Notes: a model not told the origin generated them from the sequence alone. A stretch of DNA of 64,000 nt from Platanthera guangdongensis (GCA_039583875.1 CM077165.1:73148757-73212756); one strand, 5' to 3'. Shown: positions 31,171 to 43,268, counted from the stretch's first letter. A program made the numbers and translations.

Positions 31171-34100
31171 CTCCCCCTTGAAGTGGGAAGTGGTGACCAA
31201 GCCTAGCAAGCTGCGCAAGCGTTCAAAGGGCCCCTTCGACAGTGGCTTCGTGAAGATGTCAGCAAGATTATCTTCACTCCGAACATGCCCGACCAGCAGA
31301 GACCCCTCCAACACCTTCTCCCTGATGAAGTGGTGATCAATCTCTATATGCTTGGTCCTGGCGTGACACACTGGATTGTTAACCAGTTTGAGAGCACTCT
31401 CATTGTCACCCCGGAGTAAAGTAGGCTCTTGCACTTCTTCATGAACATCCTCTATAAGCCTCCTCAACCAAATGGCTTCCCGAGCAGCCAAGGCCGAAGC
31501 CTTATACTCCGCCTCCGTGGTTGAAACCGACACCGAGTCCTGCTTCTTGCTACACCACGAGATGCTAGCTGAAGCGCAAGTGAACACATAACCTGAAGTA
31601 GACCTTCGATCATCCGAATCACCGCCATAGTCAGCATCCGTGTACCCGAGCAACGCAACCTCCGCGTCCCTTCTATAGAGGAGTCCCATGTCAGAAGAAG
31701 CCTTGACATACTTCAGAATTCCCTTCACCGCCACTAGATGGGATTGCCTTGGTTCAGCCATATACCGACTTACTCGGCCAACAGCATAAGCGATATCCGG
31801 CCTTGTAATCGTCAGATAAATCAAGCTCCCAACAAGAGCCCTGAACACCAAGGGATCATGAAGAACCCTTCCCTCATCTCGTCGAAGCTTCAGCCCAGAT
31901 TCTAGTGGAGTAGAGCACTTCTTCCCTTCGCCCATGCCGAACCGCTTCACAATGCGATCAGCATACCCTTTCTGGCTAATGAGAACCCCGCACTCCTTCC
32001 TCTCCACTTCCAGACCAAGAAAGTGATGCAACTCTCCCAAGTCTTTCATCTCGAAGCGTATAGCAAGCTCAGCCCTGAGCCTTGCAACTTCCCCCTCCTA
32101 GTTCCCTGTGATGATCATGTCATCCACATACAGCAGGACCAAGACACGTAGCTCACCCTTCTTCTTGACGAACAAGCTTGAATCCGAGTTGGAAGCAAGG
32201 TATCCACAGAATTGCAAGTATTCTGCAATCTTCCCATACCACGCTCTAGGAGCTTGCTTCAACCCATAGAGAGCCTTCCTGAGTTTGCAGACATAGTCCG
32301 GATGCTTCTCAGAGACAAAACCAAGCGGCTGATCCATGAAGATGTCCTTCTCAATCTCTCCTTAAAGAAAGGCATTCTTCACATCGAGTTGCCACAACCT
32401 CCATCTCTTGCTAGCAGCCAAGGCGATCACCACTCTTACAGAAGTCATCTTCGCAACTGGACTGAATGTCTCCTCATAGTCTTCTCCATACTGCTGTGAG
32501 AATCCTCTAGCGACCAGGCGAGCCTTGAACCGATCAATGCTCCCATCAGCCTTCTTCTTCAACTTATACACCCACTTGCAAGTAACCGGAGTAACGCCAT
32601 CAACCTTGGGCACAAGGTCCCAGGTTTCATTTTTCTTCAGAGCATCAATCTCTTCTTTCATGGCATCATCCCACTCCTTTACTCCAGTGGGCTCGTTGAA
32701 GTTTGCAGGCTCTCGCTCATCCAGAGGACCTGCAAAGAAGCAGGAGACAAAGCTCACTGCATTCCCATCACAGTACCGAGTCGGTGGCTTAACCACCCTC
32801 TTTGATCTCCGAAGAACCGGCTCCTTGCTCACGACTTCCGTTGCTTCTTCGGGCTCCACTCCTACTTGGGGCAAGCATTGAGCAGTGCTCCCCCTGCTTC
32901 CTGAGCCAGAAGGCTCAGCCTTGGAAATCGAAGCAACAGGAGCTGCTGGTGAAACAACAAGCTCCTCTTCCAAGCCTTCAGCAGCCTCCACCGGCGCTTC
33001 ATCAACCTTGCTACTTCCGGTTAGCTCCACCGAGCCACCTCCATATGACGTCAGCTCGTCAAAGACAACGTCTCTTGACACCACGAACTTCTTCGTCACA
33101 GGGTCCATGCACTTCCATCCCTTCTTCCGCTCATCATAGCCAACAAAGACAAGTTTCCTTGTCTTCGCATCCAGCTTTGTCCGTGAAGCATCCGGGACAT
33201 GCACGTAGCAGGTTGAACCGAACACCCTAAGGTGTCCAACACTCGGCTTCTCCTTCAGCAACAGCTCAACATGAGTCTTCATGTTGATAGGGCTGAGTGG
33301 CATTCAGTTGATAACATAAGCAGCACAAGACATTCCCTCCGCCCAGAAGGACCTTGGGATATCTTTCGCATGAAGCCAGCATTTGCAGGTCTCCGTCAGA
33401 TGACGGATCTTCCGCTACGCTACCCCATTTTGTTGTGGAGTGTGAGCACAAGTAAGCTCCCGTTGGATCCCGTGCTTCCTACAGAAGTTAGAAAACTCGG
33501 AGGAGACAAACTCCCCCCCGTTATCAGTTCTAAGCTTCTTAACCCGCAAGCCAAGCCGGCCTTCTACCAACTCCTTAAACTCCACGAACAAACGGAAGGC
33601 TTCCGACTTCTCCTTTAAGAAGTACACCCAAGTATACCTTGAGTAGTCATCAACCAAGACAAGCATGTATCTGCTTCCGCCAAGGCTGGCAGTAACCGTT
33701 GGTCCCATCAGGTCGCCATGAATACACTCCAGTGGCTTCTTGCTCCTTGTTTGTGATTTATCAAACGGAAGGCGATGTGCCTTACCGTATTGACAGCCAG
33801 CACAAACATGCCCATCACCAAAGGAAGATAACTTCGGCAACCCCCTCACCAAACTTCTACTCGTCATTGCCTTCAGCTTGTCCATGCCAACATGCCCCAG
33901 CCTCTCATGCCAGATAGCAGCACTATCATTGGCTCTCATTCTATCAACATAAGCACTGGTGGAAAGAACAAACAAGTTCTTCACCCTCCTCCCAACATGA
34001 GCAACATCAGCCTTTACCGCTGATACGTTGCGAAGGAACATCACGTCTGTTGGCCCAAACAGAACGTGATACCCAGCGTCCACCGCATTGGTCACCGAGA

Positions 34101-35313
34101 AGAGCTTCTTCTTCATGCCCGGCACGTGATACACACTCCTTAACGTGAGTGGCCCCTGATCACTACCCAATGACACGACCCCCTCTTTCTCTACTGCATA
34201 AATAATATTATCAGCAGTGATAATAGCTTCATTACCTGAGTAAGGCTGCATGAAGGTGAACTTCGATTTGTCTCCGGTGAGGTGATGACCACACCCGGAG
34301 TTCACGATCCACTCGCTGTTGAAGTCCTCAGCAGACAAGGCCCAGACACAAGTGCCTGTCATGAAAGCTCCGCCCCATTCTTCTTCTTCACTTCTCGAGC
34401 AAGCTTCCTCCTTTCCCGCAGCATGCCCAGGCTGTAGTTTGACCTTGCAGTCCCGCTTGAAGTGCCCTCGCTGATGACACCGGTAGCACTTCAGATTCTT
34501 CTTCCAGTCCTTAGGAGCATTGCTCCTCTCCGGCGGATATGAAGTTGAAGTCTCCTTCTCAACAGCGGCCTGCACCTTCTTCTTCTTCCCTTCCCATCCT
34601 TTCTTCTTGCCTGAGAAGAGAGCATCGCTGCCTTCCTGATTCAGGTTCACTCCAGCCATCTGCCTTGCTAAGCTCTCCTGCGAGGCAAGCAGATTTTCCA
34701 GCTCCAGCAACGACGGCTGAGTAGCCCACCCTTGAACAGATGTAACAAATGCCACATACTCCTTCCGCAAGCCGCGGATAATGTGCCTTTTCATCTTTGC
34801 CTCAGAGATAGGCTCATCAGGATCCAGTGCCGACAGCTCAGCGCACAAGCTCTTCATCTTTAAGAAGTACTTGGAGATGGAAAGGTCTCCCTGAGTTGCC
34901 CTGGCCAACTCATTCTCCAGGAACTGAAGCCGCGCCACATTCTTCCTATTGAACAACTCATCAATGGTTGTCCAAATATCAGCAGCCGACTCACATCCAA
35001 TGATGTGATCAAACAGTTCCGGAGACACGGCTCTCTTCAGAATGAACTCCGCCTTAGCATTTGTTCTTCTCCAGAGCCTAACCTGCTCAGCAGTACCGAA
35101 AACAGCAGTGACTTCCTGTCTGTCGTCACCACCGACGACTTCCCACAGCTCCTCGCCAAGAAGATAACTCTTCATGCACGACTTCCACTTCTTGAAGTTA
35201 GTCGGCGTTAAGAGTTCAATGACCAGACCTCTTGCAAAGCTCCCTTCCATTGCACCACCTGTTGGCAACCTATCAGCAGCTCCGAGCAACAACACAGGTT
35301 GATCACCACTCAA
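31165..35313 (-). pseudogene. Element C gag-pol polyprotein, one frame with four internal stops
   Basis: About 1380 codons in a single minus-strand frame with no frameshift. Order: gag, zinc knuckle CYRCHQRGHFKRDC, protease (catalytic triad reads NSG instead of DSG near 34305), GAG-pre-integrase HERLGHVGMDK, integrase (HGDLMG and RTDNGGEF present), post-integrase FGSTCYVHVPDA, RT (QLDVKNAFL, LLYVDDMIIT), RNase H (GYTDADYGGD, TTEAEY, DNLADIFTKPL). Stops lie at 33415-33417 (TAG, at the expected catalytic Glu after QQNGVA), 33304-33306 (TGA), 32362-32364 (TAA) and 32098-32100 (TAG). The terminal TGA at 31165-31167 lies inside the LTR: the PPT encodes the last residues and the LTR's TGTTGA supplies Cys-stop. 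Coding is otherwise excellently preserved, consistent with the young LTRs. Confidence 0.93.
31171..31185 (-). other. Element C polypurine tract (within coding frame)
   Basis: Minus strand CACTTCAAGGGGGAG immediately before the 3' LTR; it overlaps the last codons of pol. Confidence 0.9.
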
Positions 35314-35379
35314 TCACTGAGTAACAACACTGGCTGTCTTCCGCTCACGCAACTGACCCTCAGAAACCTCAGAAACCTG

Positions 35380-35391
35380 GCTCTGATACCA
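35380..35391 (-). other. Element C primer-binding site (tRNA-iMet)
   Basis: Minus strand TGGTATCAGAGC directly adjoining the 5' LTR. Confidence 0.93.
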
Positions 35392-37062
35392 TGTTAAATT
35401 TTCTCAACGTGGTCAGCAAGATAGCCCAAACGCCAAATTACTATCTTCGGAACTACCCAGTTCGCACGTTGAACCAGCGGAAACCAAGGACTAGAGGTAC
35501 AAAGGTAAATCCCAACAAACAATGGAAGCACAAGCAGGTCTATTATTCATTCACTTCTTTACAATGCGAGGCATACATAGCGATACATGATTTCACTAGT
35601 ATAACAGCTGAAGACAGAAGCACTAAAAAACAAGCCGGGCGGACAGCACCGGAGTCCGCCGAGACCGCGAGGTCGCCGAGGTCGCCGAGACCGCTGAGCT
35701 CGCCCAAGCTATGCTGCAAACCGCCGAATAGACACGGAGTCCGCCGAAGCCGCGAGGCCGCGCGGACACACCGTTATTCGCCTCCTGCTGAACTTGAACT
35801 GAGGAACACCCCTACTCGCCTGAAGCCGGCGGACAGGTTATTGAAGCTGGCAAAGATGAAACAGAACTGACAAGCCGCAGAGCGACCTCCTGCTGAGTCC
35901 GCAGAGACCACACACTTCCAAGTACTTGACCGAAGTCACAGCCAAACTCCTGGCTCCTTGAAGCTATCCGCGCGACCTGCACACAGCAAACCGTCAGCCT
36001 GAAACAATCCGCGCGGACTGACAAACACAGACCGCAGCTCCTTGCACACCCCAACTTACTGTTCACTCTAGTTATTTAGGTTATGCCAGGGGGGTCCTAT
36101 TTATAGGCAAGGTGAGGAGTGTGGTCACCGCCCAAGAGATAGCGTCACCACCCCAGCCCGCGCGATAGCAAAAACACCGTCCGCCGAGTCCGCATGGACT
36201 TAGCCGGATACCAAGGAAAACCGCCAGGAGCAAGGCAAACATTGGCGAACCCTCTCCAGTCCGCCCAAGCTATGCGGACAAGGCATCAGCCCGCAAAGCT
36301 CCAACCACTGCAAGACATCAACCCCCTTCAATGGCAGTCCGCACCAACCCGAGGCAGTCCGCAAGACTCACACATCAATCCTCCACAGGTCCACGACCAA
36401 AGGAAGACAACAACAGTCCGCCCGGTCACAGCGGACTTGGCGGATACCGCGGACACCATGGCCTTGACACAAAGTGTGACCAAGTCCAAAACCATCAAGA
36501 GCCAAAACGAGCATGGCGGACTCAAATTCCCGTCCGCCAAACACCCTAGCACAGACCGCCATCAGTCCGCGAGCTCCTCGCACTTCTGTCCAAAACAGCA
36601 GCTAACCTCGGACTCCAAAACCAGTCCGCCAATCGACCTCCACAGCAAATCGCCTGCTGTGCCACCAGAGCTCGACAAGGCCACAGCCAAGCTCTAAGCC
36701 CAGTCCGCAACAGCCCACACCGCGGACACTCCAGTCCGCAAGCTTCCCGCGGACAAGAGCCAACCCGCCTATCAGCACAAGCTTGCACCCGCGGCCACTG
36801 AGCAATGCACCAGTCCGCAAGCCTCCATCCGCTCAGGCCGCTTCTTGGCAAAGCCAATCAGCAAACACCCTATCCGCAGAAACCAGGCCGCATAGTCCGC
36901 GGACTCCATGCAACAGTCCGCTCAGAAGACAGCCGACTTTCCACTAGACCTTCCACCAGACCGCACATCTCAGTCCGCCCAGTCCGCCTAGTCCGCCAAA
37001 ACTGTCCGCCCCAGGCCGCCCGGCCTGTCCCGTCACCCACTTCCACTTCACAAATTTCAACA
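35392..37062 (-). repeat. Element C 5' LTR (1671 bp)
   Basis: Same ends and length as 29500-31170. TATA box on the minus strand near 36096-36107. It is followed at 37063 by the pol of element D. Confidence 0.94.
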
Positions 37063-38910
37063 CTACATCCATGATATACACTATATTCCTGGCCTGTCTC
37101 AAAATCTTCTCAACATCGACGAGTTGCTAAATAAATGTTGCAAGCTCATTTTGAGCATGATGAGTGTCTTATTTTGGATAAGCAGACCCAACAGCTGATA
37201 ATAGTGGTGAAAATGTCCCCAAATAAGATATTTCCCCTATCATGCCCCTAAATCTCCCACCTTAGCAACAAAAAAAATCTCAGCCATGGCCCACTCAACT
37301 CACCAAATAAATGATTTTATGCTTTGGCACATCCAGTGTGGTCACCTCAATTTTTATGCTCTTGCCACCCTAAAAGATTTGGTAAATGGTATACCTGTTA
37401 CTCTCACCAAACCATCCTTTGTGAGATGTGTTGAGACCAAAATTCATAAAATCCCCTTTCCCAAACAAGCTCACTGGAGGGCATTCTTTCCCCTTAAACT
37501 TGTTCATACTGATATCTGGGAGCCAGCCTCTACTCCCACTCTCTTTGGAAATCACTATTACCTATTGCTTATAGATGATTTTAGTCGAGTTGGATTTTCT
37601 TTCTTACTCAAAAATTTGAATCATTCCAAAATTTCTCCTTCTCAAAAAACTTGTGGAAAATAAGTCCAATCACATAATTGTCTCAAAATTGATCGGGGGA
37701 GAGAGTTCCTCAACACTGAGTTCACTTCATATTGTGCTACACATGGTATTAAAAGCACCTTACAGTTCCTTACAACCCTCGACAAAATGGAGTTGTAAAA
37801 CGTAAAAACAAAACAGTTGTGGAGATGGGAAGGAGTCTATTACATCACAAGAAACTACCAAATGACTTTTGGGGGGAAGCAATGCACACAGCCGTGCATA
37901 TACTTAACAGGTGCCACCAAGCTCTTACAAACTTTACACCGTATGAAAAATGGTACAAGAGAAAGCCATCCATCCACTATTTTAAGATTTTTGGTTCCAT
38001 TGCATATGCCCTAACCACAAAAGAGCATTGAGATAAATTAGATAAGAAAGGAGAAAAGTGCATTATGGTTGGTTAATAGCCAAGAACCAAAGTTAATAGC
38101 CACGAACCAAAAGGATACTGGTTGTACAATCCCTCTATACAAAAACTTGTGATCAGTAAAGACACAAAAATTGATGAAGAAGGATCATGGGACTAACAAA
38201 CTATTGAGGATCATAGCCCATTCTCGAATATAGTGGAGGATGTTGCTGAGATGTCTCTTGTGGATTCCCTCAGTTTGCTGCCCGGTCCACAACTCATAGA
38301 GGACACGTTTATTCTACCCAGATATGACTCGTCATATCCCAAAAAATTTTGTTCTTTAGCCGACATCTATGAATCATGCCATGTAGCTCTTCTATGCAAC
38401 GAATCCGCCAATTTCTTTGAAGTTGTCCTTCAGCCTAAGTGGGCAAAGCAATGGACTCAGAGATCAACATGATAAATAAAAACAGCACCAGGACACTAGT
38501 TATAGTAGTTGCCTCATCATACAATCATTGGATTAAAGTGGGTATTCAAACTCAAGTTGAATGAAGCTGGAGAAATTCCATAACACAAAGCGCGCCTTGT
38601 CGCCAAGGGATACTCATAGAAATCAGGAAGAGATTTCATGGAGACTTTTGCCCCCGTGGAGAGAATAAAGACAATATGCACCTTGTTAGCATTTGCGACA
38701 TAACAAATGTTGCAAATTTATCAACTTATAAAATTGGCGTTCCTCAACGATGAACTAAGTGCAGACATTTTTTTGAAGTAGCCTAAAGGTTATGTGGTGG
38801 AGGGTGAAGAAGAGAAGGTTTACAAGATTAAAAAAAGGCTCTATATGACCTTCGACAGGCCCCAAGGGCAAAGGATGTCAGGATTGATGCCTTCTTTATA
38901 AGATGGAGAA
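37063..38910 (+). pseudogene. Element D pol remnant: protease end, integrase, start of RT
   Basis: Continues the old plus-strand copia element whose gag stops at 22646. Pieces in three frames: IYTIPGLSQNLLNIDELL (protease end), MLWHIQCGHLNFYALATL (GAG-pre-integrase), LVHTDIWEPAS and LLLIDDFSRVGFSFLL (integrase; the usual CGP is W-E-P), FWGEAMHTAVHILNRC, YFKIFGSIAYAL, then RT start LKWVFKLKLNEAGEIP and [10 protein letters not shown]. It fades out near the LYGLRQAPR motif (about 38860-38900), here LYMTFDRPQGQ. Many stops and shifts; RT catalytic YVDD, RNase H and 3' LTR are absent. The segment between gag and protease is also missing, so a deletion accompanied the insertion. Confidence 0.82.
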
Positions 38911-39105
38911 ATAATGTGACGTAAAATTATCAAGTGATTGGAGGAGGGGAGTTTTGGCCTCTTTTGCCAGGGGTTGAATCAACCTTAAGTGGAGCGGCTC
39001 GCTGATTGGGAGCAGAGCTATGGCCCAAAGAGGAGCGAATCTCGTATGCTAGAGAGTGCTGATCAGAAAATAAAGTTATAGTGTGGGGATAGTGTTACGG
39101 TGATA
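38911..39105. other. Spacer after element D, nothing recognised
   Basis: No ORF or repeat structure seen. Confidence 0.5.
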
Positions 39106-39109
39106 AGCA

Positions 39110-39680
39110 AGTCCGGTCTTATTAGCAAATCGGGTTTTGCTATTAGCAAGTCAATAGTTATCAGAAATTTATCTATTTTAAAAATGATTATTTGCAATTT
39201 TTTTGATTATTAGTAAATCATAAAAATATATAGCACATTGCTTTCAAAATATGTATTGATAGTGTTTAAATGGTTACAAACATTAATAAGAAATATGTCC
39301 AAAAAATACATCGTTAAATATCAACTCTCTTTATATTGTCTAAAAGGCTTGCCAATGACTTCAATTTGCTGAACCTAGACGTGTGCGGCGATGTCGTCGC
39401 GAACTTGTTCGCGGACGGCAGTTCCCGGACAAACTTGTGAGTTGAGGTCGGTGTCATGTCAGAAGGCATTGGCGTCACAACGAAATTGCAAAAAAAATGA
39501 GGACTGGAAACTCGCCATGAAGAAGAGGTTGAGGTCTCCCAAGAAACTAAGAAAGAGGGAAATACAAGGGTTTGTTAATATACTTCTAAGATTGAAATAA
39601 ATGACCAAAAATATTTGAACCTGGCTTTCTTTGTTTGCTATTAGCGAAACCCGATTTGCGGCCTAAAAAACCTGATTGTG
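39110..39680. mobile_element. Inverted-repeat element (possible MITE)
   Basis: GCAAATCGGGTTTTGCTATTAG near 39126-39148 is matched in reverse complement by CTATTAGCGAAACCCGATTTGC near 39640-39661. The interior is AT-rich with a short ORF (39391-39600) lacking motifs. The outer ends beyond the roughly 25-bp arms are not clearly complementary, and no TSD was found, so the limits are approximate. Confidence 0.45.
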
Positions 39681-41169
39681 GACTTAAATGGATGACTCAA
39701 TGAACTTGATGGGCATATTTGCATAACAAGCACTTTTTTATAATAAAAATATTGTTTATCCGGAATTCAACGACCATAGTCAATATTCAAAAACTATACT
39801 TTTCAAAATTGATATTATGGGCAACCACAAAGTCTCCGCTGCAGTGGCTTAGGAGAATACCCTTGAATAAACCACACAATATACTCTTCCGGATCAAGCA
39901 AGCGTGATCTCAAATATGGTGCTCACCCAACTTATTTTATTCACATCATCTCTCGTGTACCTCTCTTTTCCTGCTTGTTTCTCGTGCACATCTCTTTCCC
40001 TGCCTGTTTCTCGTGTACCCAGGAATCCTTTTCTTTTCAAACGTGCCCGCTTGGGCAGCACCCATTACTATAAATAGGTAAAAATAGAATCTGGAGGGAG
40101 GGTTTGGAGAATAACCTTCGAGCTACTCAAGTGTCATCGAGAGCTCGATCCTCGAACCTTTTGAGTTCACTGGCGACAAACTCAAACATTGTAACTAGAT
40201 TCATATTCAAATTATACCATCATGCACACCTAAAAGTTTGCATTGTGTGAAACTCGGTCTCAGCTCGATCTTGCGGCACCAATTCAACTTTAACCATATA
40301 AAGTAATTGAGCACCTAAAGTACTTAACTCACCATGTTTTGCTTAGTGTAGTGTGGAGTTCAGGTGTTTTCAGCCCATCAATATATACACAGTCACACAC
40401 TCGTGGATGGGGTTCCCCTTGCGCAGCCAGCAACAAAACACCCGCCATTCATCTTTCATTTAAGATTTTTTATTTTTCTAATCGTAAATTTAATAGAAAA
40501 GGAATGAATGATGACTCACTTTGAAAAAAATATAAATATTTTTAAAAATAAAAAAGATAAACAATTCCTCTGTATAGTATGTCAGCGAAATTAAAATTGA
40601 ACGGCTCAGATTTATTTGTCAGTTTTATTTTAAGATTTAAGAATATAATCAATCAAAATTTTCTTTTTAGTAGAGCAAATGCAAGTCTAATTTCCATGCA
40701 AAAGCACATTTCAATTCCCTTGGCCAACCTTCATTTTTTTTTTTTTTTTTTTAATAGAGATTGTTGAAAATTGAGTGGTTATAAGGAACAGCCTTTGGTT
40801 CCCAATTTGTTGATCCAATATCTTTGTTTGCCTCCCATTAGGATCTAAGCTTAGCTTCTTTTGGGAGAGCTATATTAATGGCTAGGATATGAAACTTATC
40901 CTCGGTTTGGCATGGTGGTGACGGTCATGAATACAAGTTAATTGTCATTTGTTAACGCTCACCTAAAAAACTTCTTCCACTTTTATGATCAAACGGACGA
41001 TGTTTGTTAGGTGATCCCAGCGACGGAACTAGGATTTCGACTCAGCTCGGACACCAAGTAAAAGTTAAAACATTTGAATTAATTAATGTTCTCACAAGTC
41101 CCAAAAGTGGCTAGCCTATTTAAGAGAATCAGGTGGATATATAATTAAAAAAAGAAATGACGGAGAATC
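39681..41169. other. Spacer with a promoter-like or LTR-like segment
   Basis: At about 39950-40020 the phrase CCTGCTTGTTTCTCGTGTAC recurs two to three times, followed by CTATAAATAGG (40069-40079) and 250 bp that resemble an LTR transcribed region or a 5' UTR. No ORF follows. A 19-nt poly-T run is at about 40735-40753. No gene recognised. Confidence 0.4.
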
Positions 41170-41411
41170 TGTTGAAAAATTTGAAGTGAAAGTGAGTGGT
41201 GGTTCAGACTGCGGGGTCTGGGCGGTCTGAGTCTGTGGCCTTGGCGGACTGGTGTTGCGGCCTGGGTGGTCAGTGGCCAGAGTAGTCTTGGCGGCTTGGG
41301 CGTCTAGTGGAGCGGCCTGAGCGATCTGTCTTTGGCGGTTTGATGACGGTGCTCAGCTCGGCCTGCGGTTCTGCAGATCTTGCTCTTGAAGTAACCAGAC
41401 GGATTGAGGTT
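41170..41411 (+). repeat. Element H 5' LTR, first part (split by element G)
   Basis: Begins TGTTGAAAAATTTGAAGTG, matching LTR starts of elements B and C but on the plus strand. It is cut at 41411 by element G and resumes at 60104. The last five bases aggtt are G's left target site. Confidence 0.85.
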
Positions 41412-41740
41412 TGTTGGGTATTGTATCCACACTAACTCAGATTTGAAGAAGTCACTGTTGAACTAAGATGAATTAAGTTGTATTTGATGCTTGGTTTGAG
41501 TTATGGGTTTGCAGGAATTCTTATGGGAAGTGTCGACCAATGCCAGTCTACAATGGGTCACCAAACACAGGACCATACAATGTAATCCCTCATTGTGTGT
41601 TCCAAAGTGTTGACTCATGTGTAGCCTCTCTGTTGGGATACACTTTATATTCAAGCTCTAAGACTATTTGAAAAGACTTGATGCTGATTTCACCATAGAA
41701 GAAGAAAAATTATGTTAAGAAAAATTTTCCTAAGTAAAGT

Positions 41741-42385
41741 ACTCGAGTAGTTCTTTAATTACTCGAGTAAGTTATTGAGTTCATACTCGAGTAATAATAC
41801 ACTTACTCGAGTAGTTAAGATACTACTCGAGTTGTTTCCTTTTACCTCTCGAGTTTACAGAAATTATCTTCTCAAATTTTTCTAAATTAAATACTCGAGT
41901 AGTCATCTTATATACTCGAGTAGTTTTATTTTCTATCTCGAATAGTTTTATCTTATATACTCGAGTAGTTCCATTTGTCTCGAGTAGTTTAAGTCATGTA
42001 CTCGAGTAGTTCTATTTGTCTCGAGTAGTTTATCTTCTATACTCGAGTAGTCAGTTTTTTTCCTGTTCCATAAATTTTCTAAGTCTATGACTCGAGTAGT
42101 TTCTTATATACTCGAGTAGTTTCTTATATACTCGAGTAGTTCTTTCTTATATACTCGAGTAGTATTTCTTATACTCGAATAATCTACTCCACCTCTCGTG
42201 TATGTACTCAAGTACTCGAGTAAGTCATTTTTGTTACTCGAGTAGCTGAGTCTTTCTCATTCTTATTTACTCGAGTAGTTGATTCCATGTACTCGAGTAA
42301 TCATCTCTCTTGCTCTCGAGTAGTTTTTCTCATGTACTCGAGTAGTGCTGCATGTACTCGAATAGTCTGTTACATCTCGAGTAAT
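41741..42385. repeat. TACTCGAGTA palindrome array in G 5' LTR
   Basis: About two dozen copies of CTCGAG, most inside TACTCGAGTAG, in 645 bp, plus degenerate forms (CTCGAATAG, CTCGTGTA). Spacing is irregular (about 15-45 bp), so it is not a simple tandem repeat. The core is self-complementary and contains a CpG. The array ends about 120 bp upstream of the TATA box. Confidence 0.95.
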
Positions 42386-42507
42386 TTACTTTGACTTTTC
42401 CGAAAATTCTTTAAGTGCAGACATAATGGTCATATTCATAAACTCTGACGTGATTGGTACACGTGTCTCTCATAATGACTCAATTATTGACTAATCTTCT
42501 CTTTTCC

Positions 42508-42515
42508 TATAAAAG
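42508..42515 (+). promoter_or_regulatory. Element G 5' LTR TATA box
   Basis: TATAAAAG in TTCCTATAAAAGGTC; the same sequence recurs in the 3' LTR near 59358. Confidence 0.7.
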
Positions 42516-43256
42516 GTCTTGTCTAAACCAACAAACACTAACTATTCAAAATTATTCTAAGAAAGTTTTTGCAGCCGTTCTCTCTCTTAAGTTTTCTGTC
42601 TCCTCTCTCTCTCTCTCCAAGAAACGAAACTCGCCGCCGCCGCCGTCGCAGATTCCCGACCGGCTAGGGTTTTCATTTTCAGAGGATTAAGATTAAGAAG
42701 ATTTTACAGATCGAGATTTCCGCACAACTCTTCATCCTCTATTCGATCGTGTAAAGTCAAAAAAATCCAGATCTGATTTTGCCGATATTTTCTTCACCTC
42801 TCTGATAAAGCCTCAAGACCTAAACGAAGAAGATCCTGGTTGACAGTTTGCAGATCTGAAAAGAAGATTACTGTTTGTATTTCTTTACAAATTTATTTCA
42901 TTCTTGTAGGAGAAATTTCTCCGAGTGTAGGAGCTTTTGTCTCCGAGATTGTAGAAAGTTTTGCCTTCCGAGTGTAGATCCGTTTTGTGGATCGAGATTG
43001 TAGGAACGTTGTTCCGAGGGTAGGATTGATTTTCAATCCGAGATAGTGGAGTAGCCGAGTCTAGTGTATTGCTAGATCGGTGAGGGAAAGTGGATGTACC
43101 CAAGGTTGTGGAACCACTATAAATTTTGTCTCGTCTGTGTTTGATTGATAGATAGATCTGTGCTTTGGTTTGTAATTTTTTATTCCGCAAAAAGACACAC
43201 AATTCACCTATTCACCCCCTCTAGGTGATTTAGGTAGGCAACTATAAACTTTCAAT

Positions 43257-43268
43257 TGGTATCAGAGG
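43257..43268 (+). other. Element G primer-binding site (tRNA-iMet)
   Basis: TGGTATCAGAGG two bases after the LTR end. Confidence 0.9.

Larger units (their letters stand above)
29500..37062 (-). mobile_element. Copia element C, near-complete (7563 bp)
   Basis: Minus-strand order: 5' LTR 35392-37062, PBS 35380-35391, single gag-pol frame 35313-31165, PPT 31171-31185, 3' LTR 29500-31170. Both LTRs are 1671 bp and differ at about nine positions by eye (about 0.5%), so it is the youngest datable insertion in the window. The right flank is element D sequence (ctaca); a matching TSD on the left cannot be tested because C' follows. Confidence 0.94.
41412..43254 (+). repeat. Element G 5' LTR (1843 bp)
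   Basis: Starts TGTTGGGTATTG and ends ATAAACTTTCA directly before a PBS. Contains the TACTCGAGTA array, a TATA box, and a CCGAGTGTAG-type repeat run like that in the LTR fragment at 6121-7239. Confidence 0.93.

Noticed and set aside
29499..31206. ORFs of 70-170 codons within the LTRs of the C family (both strands)
   Set aside because: They lie wholly in LTR sequence, have low-complexity Pro/Ser/Cys/Arg content and recur only because the LTRs are duplicated.
41034..41080. GACGGAACTAGGATTTCGA, similar to starts of some plant short repeats
   Set aside because: Too short to assign, with no second end or TSD.
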